Source of the DNA: Streptomyces changanensis
GTDB lineage: Bacteria; Actinomycetota; Actinomycetes; Streptomycetales; Streptomycetaceae
Assembly: GCF_024600715.1 (NCBI RefSeq)
Contig: NZ_CP102332.1
Location: forward strand, 6,200,001 to 6,264,000
Length of the DNA: 64,000 nt
Direction: 5' to 3'
The position numbers were made by a program, and so were the translations under genes. A model generated the notes under the pieces. It worked only from the letters and a program-made list of their open reading frames with translations, was not told where the DNA came from and made no database searches. Below, in pieces: positions 1 through 7,919 of the stretch (the first letter of the stretch is position 1; each line of letters begins with the position of its first letter).

Positions 1-351
1 ACCCTGCCGTTCCTGTGTCTCCAGCCGCTCGTGGAGAACGCCGTCAAGCACGGCCTGGAGGACTCGCGCACCACCTGCCGGATCACCATCGCGGCGCAGG
101 ACGCGGGCGCCGAGGCCGTCGTGACCATCGAGGACGACGGCGTCGGCATGGACCCCGCCGTCCTGCGCGCCATCCTCGCCGGGGAACGCCCGAGGGCCTC
201 CGGGATCGGTCTGCCCAACGTCGACGAGCGGCTGCGCCAGGCGTACGGGGACGACTACGGGCTCGTCGTCGAGACGGGCGTCGACGCGGGCATGAAGGTC
301 ACCGTCCGCATCCCCAAGTACCGGGCGGGCGTCCACCCCGACGCCCCGTAG
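1..351 (+). CDS. Sensor histidine kinase, C-terminal part (LytS/YehU type), truncated by window edge
   Basis: The reading frame is open from base 1 and ends at 351, so only the last 116 residues are visible. They begin with the N-box motif L-x-PLVENAVKHG typical of the HATPase_c domain of LytS/YehU sensor kinases, followed by a G1-like DDGVGMD and a G2-like GIGLPNVDERL segment. This is the ATP-binding half of a kinase that would phosphorylate a LytTR-type or other response regulator. The sensor and His-phosphorylation regions lie upstream of the window. The N-box and G-boxes look intact. The response regulator partner is not visible and may also lie upstream. Confidence 0.9.
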   Translation, partial: TLPFLCLQPLVENAVKHGLEDSRTTCRITIAAQDAGAEAVVTIEDDGVGMDPAVLRAILAGERPRASGIGLPNVDERLRQAYGDDYGLVVETGVDAGMKVTVRIPKYRAGVHPDAP

Positions 352-405
352 GAGCCATTCCCGCCGGGCTCCGCCGGGGTCGGGCGGGCCGGGCGGGGTC
401 GGGTG

Positions 406-1506
406 CTACAGCGCCGTCCACGGGGTGGCGGGGTCGGCGCGGCGGCGCTGCCGGTCGGCGCCCGTGCCGTGGGCGAGCACCGCCTCCACCAGCGCGGTCA
501 CCTCCCGCGCGTCCCCGCTCGCCTCCAGCGCCGGCCGCACCCGGGTGAGCAGCGCCCGCACCGCCTCGGCGGCCGGGACGCGCGCTCCGGTCACGGGGTG
601 GACGGCCGGACCGCGCAGCCCGTGGCGGGCCGCCGTCCACAGGGCCGCGGCCAGCATGTGGTCGGGCGGGTCCGGCGCCGGGCGGCCGCGGGCGACGGCG
701 TCCAGGGCCGAGGTGACCAGCGCGCGGGTCAGCCCGGCCTGCAGGACCGCCTCGTCGACGCTCGGCGTGACGTCCGCGACGCGCACCTCGACGGTCGGCA
801 GGTGGTGGGAGGGGCGCGCCAGCCAGTACGCGTTGGCCGCCCGGACGGGCAGGACGCCGGTCCCGCGCAGGGCGGCGACGGTGCGGTCGTAGTGCGCGGC
901 GGAGGTGAAGCGGGGCGGGATCTGGTGGGTCGGCCAGCGGGCCAGGACGAGCGTGCGCCAGCTGGCGTGACCGGTGTCCGCGCCCCGGTGGTAGGGCGAG
1001 TTCGCGGAGAGCGCGAGCAGCACCGGCAGCCAGGGCCGCAGGTGGCCGAGGACCGCGACGGCCGTCTCGCGGTCCGGTACGCCGACGTGCACGTGGCAGC
1101 CGCACGTCTCGGTCTCGTCCGTCAGCCGTCCGTACAGCCGGGCCATCTGCCGGTAGTGCGGCGTGGGCGTGACCGTACGGGCCGGGGCGGCCATGGGCGC
1201 GGTACCGCTGGCGAGCGGCCGCAGCCCCGCCTTGCGCGCCGCCCGGTCCAGCCGCGCCCGCGCGGCGGCCAGTTCCGTACGGAGCCGGGCGAGGTCCGTG
1301 CAGACGTCCGTGGCGGTCTCCACCATGGTCGGTAGCAGCTCGCGCTGGAACTCCCGGCCCCCGCCGCCCTCCGGCCGGGGCCGGGCCCGGTCCGCGGCCA
1401 GTACGTCGTCGCACCCGCCCACGGGAGCGCCGTCGACCGCGTCGACGAGGAGGAACTCCTCCTCGACGCCCACGGTCACCCCGCGCGGCACGGGAATCGC
1501 GACCAT
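406..1506 (-). CDS. Carboxylate-amine ligase, YbdK/GCS2 family
   Basis: A 366-residue protein of the glutamate-cysteine ligase 2 family (PF04107), an ATP-grasp-like fold joining a carboxylate to an amine. The N-terminus carries the family signature VGVEEEFLLVD, and the middle has CGCHVHVGVPD and SANSPYHRGADTGHASWR, all typical of YbdK proteins. Length is usual for the family (about 370). The ATG at 1506 starts shortly before the conserved VEEEF block; the longer open frame upstream lacks family similarity and is left out. Streptomyces carry several paralogues, some near mycothiol or ergothioneine functions, but the substrate here cannot be named. It reads convergently with the kinase gene. 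Confidence 0.85.
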   Translation of the reverse strand: MVAIPVPRGVTVGVEEEFLLVDAVDGAPVGGCDDVLAADRARPRPEGGGGREFQRELLPTMVETATDVCTDLARLRTELAAARARLDRAARKAGLRPLASGTAPMAAPARTVTPTPHYRQMARLYGRLTDETETCGCHVHVGVPDRETAVAVLGHLRPWLPVLLALSANSPYHRGADTGHASWRTLVLARWPTHQIPPRFTSAAHYDRTVAALRGTGVLPVRAANAYWLARPSHHLPTVEVRVADVTPSVDEAVLQAGLTRALVTSALDAVARGRPAPDPPDHMLAAALWTAARHGLRGPAVHPVTGARVPAAEAVRALLTRVRPALEASGDAREVTALVEAVLAHGTGADRQRRRADPATPWTAL

Positions 1507-1661
1507 CCAGACCACCACTCCCGCCCCAGCCGTCCGGTCCTCGCGCTCGCTGCGGACGCCGGCGGGGCCGGCGGCCGCGACCAGGATGACCGGCACGGAC
1601 GCCCGGGGGCAACAGCGCCTCCCCGGCCCCGGCCGGACCGCGCGGCCCCGGCCGGTCCGGC

Positions 1662-2093
1662 TCAGTACAGGTGCAGCGCCAGATGGCCCAGTGGCAGGCC
1701 CAGCTGCCAGGAGGGCAGCCACGCCTGCGCGGACTCGTCGACCACGAGCCCCGTGGCGGGCGGCGCGGGCAGGGCGCCGAGGTCGGCGGCGAGCAGCAGG
1801 GTCTCCTCCAGCAGCCGCCAGGTCTCCAGCGCCAGGACCACCCCCGGCTCGCCGTCGCCCTCGCGCGCCCGCCGCTCGGCCAGCCGGGCGCGCACCCAGT
1901 CCTGCCACGGATGGTCGTACGAGGTGCGGTCCAGCCACTCGTCGAGCTGGTCCTCGGGGGCCGCGCCGTCGCTCAGGTAGATCGTCAGCGCGAGCGTCCG
2001 GCGCCCCGCCACGTACTCCAGGGAGCCGGTCTCCACCAGCCCGCCCGTCCGCAGCAGCTCATCGGCCAGGTACTCGGCACACAGCCAATCCAT
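1662..2093 (-). CDS. Hypothetical protein, probable target of an ECF sigma factor
   Basis: A 143-residue acidic soluble protein without signal peptide or membrane segment. I do not recognise a family. The sequence has several Trp and Tyr residues and long helices. The ATG at 2093 is chosen because the frame upstream of it has weak coding character; a GTG two codons earlier (VPMDW) is an alternative. It lies downstream of, and on the same strand as, an ECF sigma gene, but the 244-nt gap contains an ECF-like promoter of its own (GGAAC-N16-CGTC, 2253-2277). That context suggests a product made when the neighbouring sigma factor is active; an anti-sigma role is possible but nothing in the sequence shows it. 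Confidence 0.6.
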   Translation of the reverse strand: MDWLCAEYLADELLRTGGLVETGSLEYVAGRRTLALTIYLSDGAAPEDQLDEWLDRTSYDHPWQDWVRARLAERRAREGDGEPGVVLALETWRLLEETLLLAADLGALPAPPATGLVVDESAQAWLPSWQLGLPLGHLALHLY

Positions 2094-2252
2094 CGGGACG
2101 GCCAGACCGCCCCCGCCGGTGCCGTTCGTGCTCTCGGGCCGCAACGTTCCCACCTTCTCCCGGACGTTCTTCCGCGCGTAACTCGGCCACGCACCCCTGA
2201 AAGACGAGCCTCCACCGAAAGGCGGGGCGTGCGGCCGCTCTTTGCACAACTT

Positions 2253-2277
2253 GACGGTGTGGTTTCGCATACGTTCC
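2253..2277 (-). promoter_or_regulatory. Putative ECF-type promoter upstream of the 143-aa gene
   Basis: Read on the minus strand, GGAAC (2273-2277) is followed after exactly 16 bases by CGTC (2253-2256). GGAAC with a CGTC-like -10 element at this spacing is a common ECF sigma promoter form. It points to the gene starting at 2093 and sits between that gene and the ECF sigma gene. No transcript data are available. Confidence 0.45.
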
Positions 2278-2337
2278 CGTCCGTGCCGTTACGCGCGGGA
2301 AGGAACACATCCGGTGCGCCCGCAGGGGCGGGCGGGC

Positions 2338-2946
2338 TCAGCCGCCGGCGCGACCCGCGGGGGACAGCCCGCCCCGCCCCACCGCGCCGTTCCCCGTCGC
2401 GCCGTCGCCCACCGTGGCGGGGAACGCCCGGCTGTAGCCCGGCAGACAGCGCCCGAGGGCCCGCAGCGCGTAGTACGAGCGCGACTTGACCGTTCCGGCG
2501 GGTATGCCGAGCCGTTCCGCGGCCTCGCTGACGGACAGCCCGTCGAAGTAGATGCGCTCCAGCACGTCGCGGTGGGCCGGGCTCAGCTCCGCCACCGCCG
2601 CCCGCACGTCGAGCGCCGCCACCGCCGACTCGGTGGCGTCCGCCGGGTCGGGCGTGGAGGCCAGCACCCCGTCGCCGATCTCCGTCGGGCGCGCCAGCCG
2701 GGAGCGCCGCGCGTCGATGGCCAGCCGCCGCGCCACGGTGAACAGCCACGGCCGCATCGACGCGTACGGCGCCTCGAACGCCTCCGGATGCTGCCACGCC
2801 CGGACCAGCGTCTCCTGGAGGAGGTCCTCGGCGCGCTGCTGGTCGCCGTAGGTGAGGCCGAGCAGGTAGTTCAGCAACGCGGGGCCGTGCTCCCGCTGCA
2901 GCTCCTCCAAGGCCCGCTCGTCCGTGGTGGTCGTCGCCGTCGTCAT
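2338..2946 (-). CDS. ECF RNA polymerase sigma factor
   Basis: A 202-residue sigma-70 family factor. Region 2 spans about residues 15-85 (GDQQRAEDLLQETLVRAWQH, then MRPWLFTVARR) and region 4 about 110-170, ending in the helix-turn-helix LSVSEAAERLGIPAGTVKSR. The last 30 residues are Gly/Ala rich. There is no adjacent recognisable zinc anti-sigma gene, so the control mechanism is unclear. It is divergent from the capA-like lipoprotein gene; two overlapping palindromes lie between them. The GGAAC-type promoter just downstream suggests that the 143-aa gene is read by this factor. Confidence 0.92.
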   Translation of the reverse strand: MTTATTTTDERALEELQREHGPALLNYLLGLTYGDQQRAEDLLQETLVRAWQHPEAFEAPYASMRPWLFTVARRLAIDARRSRLARPTEIGDGVLASTPDPADATESAVAALDVRAAVAELSPAHRDVLERIYFDGLSVSEAAERLGIPAGTVKSRSYYALRALGRCLPGYSRAFPATVGDGATGNGAVGRGGLSPAGRAGG

Positions 2947-3098
2947 CGTTCACTTCCCTTCCCGCCGGCTCCAGGACCCAGAGCCGTATCCGAGCGCATC
3001 GGGGGCCGTGGGGACAGGCGACGCACCGAGGCGTGCGGCGAGCGGTCGCACCGAGCGGCGAATGGTGCGGCGAACGGTCGGCGGAGGGACATGACCCC

Positions 3099-3120
3099 CA
3101 TTCAGTGAATGTGCCACATT
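3099..3120. promoter_or_regulatory. Overlapping palindromes in the sigma/capA divergent promoter region
   Basis: Two adjoining dyads share bases here: CATTCA-G-TGAATG at 3099-3111 and AATGTG-C-CACATT at 3108-3120. They fall about 86-107 bases upstream of the capA-like start and in an AT-richer patch than the surroundings. A repressor or activator site controlling one or both divergent genes is likely, but the binding protein is unknown. Confidence 0.4.
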
Positions 3121-3205
3121 TTTCCTATTGCCATACCGCTTGGTGTCTATGTCCTCGATGGATGCAGGGAGCTCACCCGTCCCTTCCGACCCAGGGAGCA
3201 CACCG

Positions 3206-4384
3206 ATGACACTGCGCGTCCGGCGGACGGCGGCCGTCGCGGCCACCGTCCTGCTCTCCGCGACCGCGGCCGGCTGCACGGAGCCCCGCCCGCCCAGCGC
3301 CCCCGCCCCGCCCGTGCACGCCTCCGCCGGCGGCCCCGGCCCCGCCACCCGGCCGTTCACCCTCGCCGCCACCGGCGACGTCCTGCCGCACGACTCGGTC
3401 ATCCGCCAGGCCAACGTCGACGCGGGCGGTGACGGCTACGACTTCCGCCCCATGCTCGCCGGCGTGGCGCCCGTCATCTCCCGCGCCGACCTGGCCATCT
3501 GCCACATGGAGACCGTCTACGGAGAGGACGGCGGCCCCTTCGCCGGCTACCCGGCCTTCACCTCCCCGCCCGAGATCGCCGCCGCCCTGCGCGCCACCGG
3601 CTACGACTCCTGCTCCACCGCCTCCAACCACACCCTCGATGACGGCGCCGACGGCATTCGCCGCACCCTCGACCACCTCGACCGGGCGGGCGTCCGCTAC
3701 GCCGGGTCCGCCCGCACCGCCGAGGAGGCGAACACCCCCACCCTCCTGAAGGCCGGCGGCGCCGACGTCGCGCACCTCGCCTACACCTACGGCACCAACG
3801 ACATCCCCGTCCCCGCCGACCGGCCGTGGTCCGTCAACCTCATCGACGAGAGCCGCGTCCTCAGTGACGCCCGCGCCGCCCGCGAGGCGGGCGCCGACAT
3901 CGTCGTCGTCAGCCTCCACTGGGGCACCGAGTGGCAGACCGCCCCCGACCGGCGGCAACTCTCCCTCGGCCGCGCCCTCACGGCCGCCACCACCGGCGGC
4001 CGCCCCGACGTCGACCTCATCCTCGGCACGCACGCCCACGTCCCCCAGGCGTACGAGAAGGTCAACGGCACCTGGATCGTCTACGGCATGGGCGACCAGA
4101 TCGCCGGCCCCATGGTCGACCACTCGGGCGCCCACGACCCGCGCGGCAACGAGGGCACCATCGCCCGCTTCACCTTCACCCCGCCGGCCGCGCCCGGCCG
4201 CCGCTGGGAGGTCACCCGCGCCGAGTACCTCCCGCAGTGGTACGACACCGGCAGCAACCGCGTCGTCGACCTGACCGCCGCCATCGCCGCGGGTGACACC
4301 GGCCTCGTCCCGCTGCGCGACCGGATCAGCGCCGCGGTCCTCGGCCGCGGGGCCGCGGCCGACGGCCTGGTCCGCGGGCGGTAG
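3206..4384 (+). CDS. CapA/PgsA-like lipoprotein (metallophosphatase fold)
   Basis: A 392-residue CapA-family protein (PF09587), related to the poly-gamma-glutamate CapA/PgsA proteins with a calcineurin-like fold. Family motifs in order: ATGDVLPHD, ICHMETVYG, SNHTLDDGADG, LHWGTEW and GTHAHVPQAYE, which together would form the metal site. The N-terminus has Arg residues, a hydrophobic stretch and a lipobox-like ATAAGC, so it is probably a lipoprotein outside the membrane. The ATG at 3206 has GGGAG 7-11 bases upstream and begins the signal peptide; an open frame from 3128 is longer but lacks this. It precedes a polysaccharide deacetylase on the same strand, consistent with envelope polymer work. 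There are no capBC genes nearby, so polyglutamate synthesis is not implied. Confidence 0.85.
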   Translation: MTLRVRRTAAVAATVLLSATAAGCTEPRPPSAPAPPVHASAGGPGPATRPFTLAATGDVLPHDSVIRQANVDAGGDGYDFRPMLAGVAPVISRADLAICHMETVYGEDGGPFAGYPAFTSPPEIAAALRATGYDSCSTASNHTLDDGADGIRRTLDHLDRAGVRYAGSARTAEEANTPTLLKAGGADVAHLAYTYGTNDIPVPADRPWSVNLIDESRVLSDARAAREAGADIVVVSLHWGTEWQTAPDRRQLSLGRALTAATTGGRPDVDLILGTHAHVPQAYEKVNGTWIVYGMGDQIAGPMVDHSGAHDPRGNEGTIARFTFTPPAAPGRRWEVTRAEYLPQWYDTGSNRVVDLTAAIAAGDTGLVPLRDRISAAVLGRGAAADGLVRGR

Positions 4385-4488
4385 GCCCGCCCGCCGGCCC
4401 CGGCGCCGCTCGTCCCAACGGGTGCAATCGTCCCGCGCGTCCGGTGTCGCACACCCGATCCAGGGGTCGCCCGTGCGGAGCATTGGTC

Positions 4489-5373
4489 ATGAAAAAGGAC
4501 CAGATGCCTTCCGGGCGGCGGATGGTGCTGCGCATCGCCGCCGCCCTGGGCGCCACCACCACCGTCGGCCTGTTCGCCGTCGACCGGGCGGCCCCGCCCG
4601 GCGCGCCCGCCCCCACCGCGCGCCCCACGTCCCCACCCCGCCCGCACACCGCGGGGACGCCCGCCCCCGCACCCGCCGCGGGTCCCGTGGCAGGGCCGCG
4701 CCAAGCCCCCTTGGCGTACCGGCTGCAGCCCATGACGGCGTACGCGCCGCCGCGCTTCCGGCGGGCCCTGCCGCCCGTGCGGCAACGGCCCTTCCTGCGC
4801 GTCTCCGGGACCGGCAACACCATGGTGCTGACCTTCGATGACGGTCCGGACCCCCGGTACACCCCCGCCATCCTCACCACCCTGCGGCGCCACGGCGTGC
4901 GCGCGATGTTCTTCGTCTGCGGCGAGATGGCCGTCCGCCACCCCGACCTGCTGCGGCGGATGGCCGAGGACGGACACGTCGTCGGCAACCACTCCTGGTC
5001 CCACCCCCTGATCCCCAAGCTCCCGCCGTCCCGCATCCGCCAGGAGCTCGGCTCCACGAGCGACGTGATCGAACGGACGCTCGGCTCCGCCCCGCTCTGG
5101 TACCGCGCGCCCTTCGGCGCCTGGAACCGGCTGTCCTTCGAGATCGGCGCCGAACTCGGCATGGAGCCGCTCGCCTGGACCGTCGACACCCTCGACTGGA
5201 AGGAACCGGGGACGTCGACCATCGTGCGCCGCGTCCTGGACGGCGCGGGGCCCGGCGTCGTCGTGCTCTCCCACGACGCGGGCGGCGACCGCTCGCAGAC
5301 CGTGCGGGCGCTGCGCACCTACCTGCCGCGGCTCGTGGACGAGGGCTACCACATCACGGTCCCCCGCCGGTGA
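4489..5373 (+). CDS. Secreted or membrane-anchored polysaccharide deacetylase (CE4/NodB)
   Basis: A 294-residue protein with an N-terminal hydrophobic segment (about residues 12-28), an Ala/Pro linker and a NodB domain from about residue 105. CE4 motifs are all present: TFDDGPD (metal-binding Asp pair), HVVGNHSWSH (H-x3-H), RAPFG, and LSHDAGGDRSQTV. It should remove acetyl groups from N-acetylated polymers such as peptidoglycan or chitin oligomers outside the membrane. The start at 4489 has GCGGAG 9-14 bases upstream. It lies 104 bases after the CapA-like gene, likely the same transcript. A strong hairpin follows 12 bases after the stop. Confidence 0.9.
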   Translation: MKKDQMPSGRRMVLRIAAALGATTTVGLFAVDRAAPPGAPAPTARPTSPPRPHTAGTPAPAPAAGPVAGPRQAPLAYRLQPMTAYAPPRFRRALPPVRQRPFLRVSGTGNTMVLTFDDGPDPRYTPAILTTLRRHGVRAMFFVCGEMAVRHPDLLRRMAEDGHVVGNHSWSHPLIPKLPPSRIRQELGSTSDVIERTLGSAPLWYRAPFGAWNRLSFEIGAELGMEPLAWTVDTLDWKEPGTSTIVRRVLDGAGPGVVVLSHDAGGDRSQTVRALRTYLPRLVDEGYHITVPRR

Positions 5374-5384
5374 CCCCGGCGGCC

Positions 5385-5411
5385 GGTGCCCGCGGCCGGC
5401 CCGCGGGCACC
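5385..5411 (+). terminator. Hairpin after the deacetylase gene
   Basis: A perfect 11-bp stem (GGTGCCCGCGG / CCGCGGGCACC) with a 5-base loop starts 12 bases after the deacetylase stop. There is no T-run, as is usual for Streptomyces terminators. Confidence 0.6.
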
Positions 5412-5641
5412 CGCCCCGCGGCCCCCGCCACGGACCATGCACACGGCGCGCGCCACGGCCCGTGCCCGCGCCGCCGGCGGCGGGAACGGGCCGCGGGGGG
5501 CGGGAACGGGCCACTGGAGCCGATGCCGGACACGGCCGGGGCAGGCCGACGCGGGACGGGGCCGACGCAGGCTTGGGAAGGACGGGCCCGATGCCGGGCG
5601 GGTGGGGCCGGGCGGGGCCGGGGGCTCGGCGGGGGAGCGGG

Positions 5642-6319
5642 TCAGCGGGTGGCGACCATCCGGGCGAAGACCACGACGTTGCCGTCGTAGCCGCCCGCGC
5701 GCGAGTAGCCGCCACCGCAGGTGATCACCCGCAGCTCGGGGTGGCCGGTGTCGCCGTACACCCGCACACCGGGGAAGTCGTCCTTCGAGAACACCTCGAC
5801 GCCGTACACCTGGAAGACCGCCACGCGGCCGTCGTAACGGGTCACCTCGACGCGCTGGCCGGGCCGGAGGGCGCCCAGGCGGTAGAAGACGGCGGGCCCG
5901 GACTCGTTGTCGACGTGCCCGACGACGACCGCCGTGCCGCGCTGCCCGGGCGAGATGCCGTTCTGGTACCACCCCGCCAGGTTCGGGTCCTGCGGTGGCG
6001 GCGCGCTGATCCACCCCTCCTGGTCCAGGCCCACGTCGATGACGGGCGCGTCCACCTTCAGCGCCTCGATCCTCACCCGGGAGGCCGGCGCGTACGCCAG
6101 CGGGCGCAGCCCGGCCGACGGCGTCGGCGCGGCCACGACCTGCCGGGCCCCCGACGTCGCGGCGGCGGCGGGTTGCGGCGGCCCCGAGGAGGCGTCGACC
6201 CCGTTCCGCATCATCGCGAGGCCGGTCAGCATGACGAGCGCCAGCGCGCCCCAGGGCTGGCGGCCCCTGATCACGTCCCAGGCACTTCGGTCCCCGATGC
6301 CTCTGCGCTCCAGGCCCAT
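5642..6319 (-). CDS. Class F sortase
   Basis: A 225-residue sortase. After a short cytoplasmic start there is one membrane segment (about residues 24-40), a linker, and the sortase barrel with catalytic His in VVVGHVDN and catalytic Cys in RVITCGGG, followed by a Ser-Arg six residues later. Class F enzymes are the main sortases of many actinobacteria and covalently attach or cross-link secreted proteins to the envelope. The ATG at 6319 has GGGAG just upstream. Divergently, and then convergently, lie two paralogous secreted proteins with membrane-Arg tails (6632-7117 and 7237-7758), the most likely substrates in this locus, although neither shows a clear LPXTG. Confidence 0.9.
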   Translation of the reverse strand: MGLERRGIGDRSAWDVIRGRQPWGALALVMLTGLAMMRNGVDASSGPPQPAAAATSGARQVVAAPTPSAGLRPLAYAPASRVRIEALKVDAPVIDVGLDQEGWISAPPPQDPNLAGWYQNGISPGQRGTAVVVGHVDNESGPAVFYRLGALRPGQRVEVTRYDGRVAVFQVYGVEVFSKDDFPGVRVYGDTGHPELRVITCGGGYSRAGGYDGNVVVFARMVATR

Positions 6320-6631
6320 GCTTCTCCCTTCGTGGCCTCTCCCGGCACCGTAAGCGGGTCCCGCGCCCCCGGCGATCCTGGCGCGTGCGAACGGGTGGCG
6401 GCGCGGCGTACGGGTGATCAACCATCCGGGTCATCAGTGGAGGCGCCCTGACGGTGTGTGACCTGCGGTGGGGTCACCACCCTCACCCGCCCGCCGGGTG
6501 CGCCGCCTCACCGGGGTGGCGCAGCGCCGACGTGCGGGAACCGCGCCCGCTGGTGAGGGTTCGTCATGGAAGGCGCATCCGTCGATCTCCCGGAGCACCG
6601 CTTTGGGGCGTCTTCCGCTGGAGGTTCAACG
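6320..6631. promoter_or_regulatory. Divergent promoter region of sortase and secreted-protein gene
   Basis: A 312-base non-coding gap between the two outward-reading genes. It contains a dyad GTGACC-N8-GGTCAC (6458-6463 and 6472-6477) that could be an operator. No further gene is supported. A ribosome binding site GGAGG (6620-6624) lies before the start at 6632. Confidence 0.35.
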
Positions 6632-7117
6632 ATGCGTGCTTCACGCGCCCTCGCGGTGGCCGCCACCGCCTGCGCGGTGATCGGGGCCACGGCTCCGACC
6701 GCCGCCGCCAACAACGGTCCGACCAACGTCACGGTCTCCCCGACCCAGGTGCACCAGGGTGGCAGCCTGGCGGTCAGCGCCATGGGGTGCGGCCACGGCG
6801 GCACCGTGTCGTCCAACGCGTTCCCGAAGACGGCCCTCACGGTCAACCACTCGGGCCACTCCGCGGCCACCCCGCGGATCTACGACCACGCCACCCCGGG
6901 CCAGTACAACCTGGCCGTCCGGTGCAGCGACAGCTCCCGGGTGGTCACCCGGACCTTCCGGGTCATCCGCGGGCGCGGCGCGGAGGGCGGCCTGGGCGGC
7001 TCGATGACACCCACCTCGACCGAGGTGGCCGTCGGCGCGGTGCTCGCGGGCGGCGCGGCCCTCGGCGGCGGCCTGTTCCTCATCCGCCGTCGCCGTCCGA
7101 GCGCCGGACGGGCCTGA
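6632..7117 (+). CDS. Secreted, C-terminally membrane-anchored protein, candidate sortase substrate (paralogue A)
   Basis: 161 residues: a clear signal peptide (cleavage after a TAAA-type site near residue 28), an Ig-like or beta-sandwich body of about 85 residues with two Cys that could pair, then GGLGGS (119-124), a hydrophobic segment of about 20 residues and an Arg-rich tail (IRRRR). The tail has the layout of a cell-wall sorting signal but no LPXTG. It resembles the protein encoded convergently at 7237-7758: both have VSP-x2-V-x2-GG, a GC motif, a second Cys, and the same GGLGGS tail. The function of the body is unknown. The ATG at 6632 is preferred over 6566 because it starts the signal peptide and has GGAGG upstream. 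Confidence 0.75.
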   Translation: MRASRALAVAATACAVIGATAPTAAANNGPTNVTVSPTQVHQGGSLAVSAMGCGHGGTVSSNAFPKTALTVNHSGHSAATPRIYDHATPGQYNLAVRCSDSSRVVTRTFRVIRGRGAEGGLGGSMTPTSTEVAVGAVLAGGAALGGGLFLIRRRRPSAGRA

Positions 7118-7160
7118 CCGGCCGAACCCTCCCGGCCGGCCGAACGCGCCCCGCGCCGAA

Positions 7161-7208
7161 CACGCCCGACGCCCCGAGTCCCTGCCAGGACTCGGGGCGT
7201 CGGGCGTG
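7161..7208. terminator. Bidirectional terminator between the two paralogous secreted-protein genes
   Basis: A perfect 21-bp inverted repeat (7161-7181 and 7188-7208) around the 6-base loop CTGCCA. It sits between the 3' ends of the convergent genes at 6632-7117 and 7237-7758, as expected for a shared terminator. Confidence 0.85.
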
Positions 7209-7236
7209 CGGTGGGATCCACGCCGGTGGGGCGGGC

Positions 7237-7758
7237 TCAGTGGCGGCGGCTCTCCGCCCTGCGGCGCAGCGCGTAGACCACGCCGGTCGCCGCGGCGACC
7301 ACGAGGCCCGTGCCGGCCGCCAGCTCGCCGGCGTTCCAGCCGCCGACGCTGCCGCCCAGGCCGCCCCGCACACCGGACGGCGCCGGGGTCACCGTCGCCG
7401 TCCGTGTGACGGTCGGCGCGGCGGTCGAGCTGGTCGTCCCCGCGGCGACCCTCAGCCGCGCCGTGCCGGGGGCACCGCCGGCGCAGGTGAAGGAGACCGT
7501 GTAGGCGGCGCCCCGGCGGGCGTCCCAGTCCACGGTGGCCGTCGCCGAGCCGCCCGCGGGGATGGACACGGCGTCGAAGATGCCCGACGACGCGATGGCG
7601 GTCCCCGCGCAGCCGGGCGCGGAGAGGACGACCCGGCCGCCCGGATTGACGGTCGAGGGGGAGACGACGTACGGATCCACCGCGGCCGCTGGGGGTGCGG
7701 TGAGGGCGAGAGCCGCCGCTCCGAGCAGAGCGGCGGAAGCGGCACCTATCGCGCGCAT
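7237..7758 (-). CDS. Secreted, C-terminally membrane-anchored protein, candidate sortase substrate (paralogue B)
   Basis: 173 residues with a signal peptide (about 1-26, ending APPAAA), a beta-rich body with two Cys spaced as in paralogue A, a Thr/Pro-rich linker, then RGGLGGS (GGLGGS at 132-137), a hydrophobic segment and an RRR tail. The start at 7758 follows GGAGG at good spacing and starts the signal peptide; the longer frame to 7785 does not. The shared GGLGGS-membrane-Arg tail with paralogue A, next to a class F sortase, suggests attachment or membrane anchoring by the same route. Possible roles are surface structure or adhesion; no enzyme motif is seen. Confidence 0.75.
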   Translation of the reverse strand: MRAIGAASAALLGAAALALTAPPAAAVDPYVVSPSTVNPGGRVVLSAPGCAGTAIASSGIFDAVSIPAGGSATATVDWDARRGAAYTVSFTCAGGAPGTARLRVAAGTTSSTAAPTVTRTATVTPAPSGVRGGLGGSVGGWNAGELAAGTGLVVAAATGVVYALRRRAESRRH

Positions 7759-7919
7759 GAAGAGTCCTCCGGTCCCGAGGGGCACTGCGGAACGGACTTC
7801 CGCGAACCATCGAAATGACCCTCTGTGCCCGGAACGCTAGGAGCCCACTACCACACCCGCGAGTCCGGTCGGGCGAACGGGGCAATGGGTCACCCGTACG
7901 GCCCACAGAGCGGGCCGGC

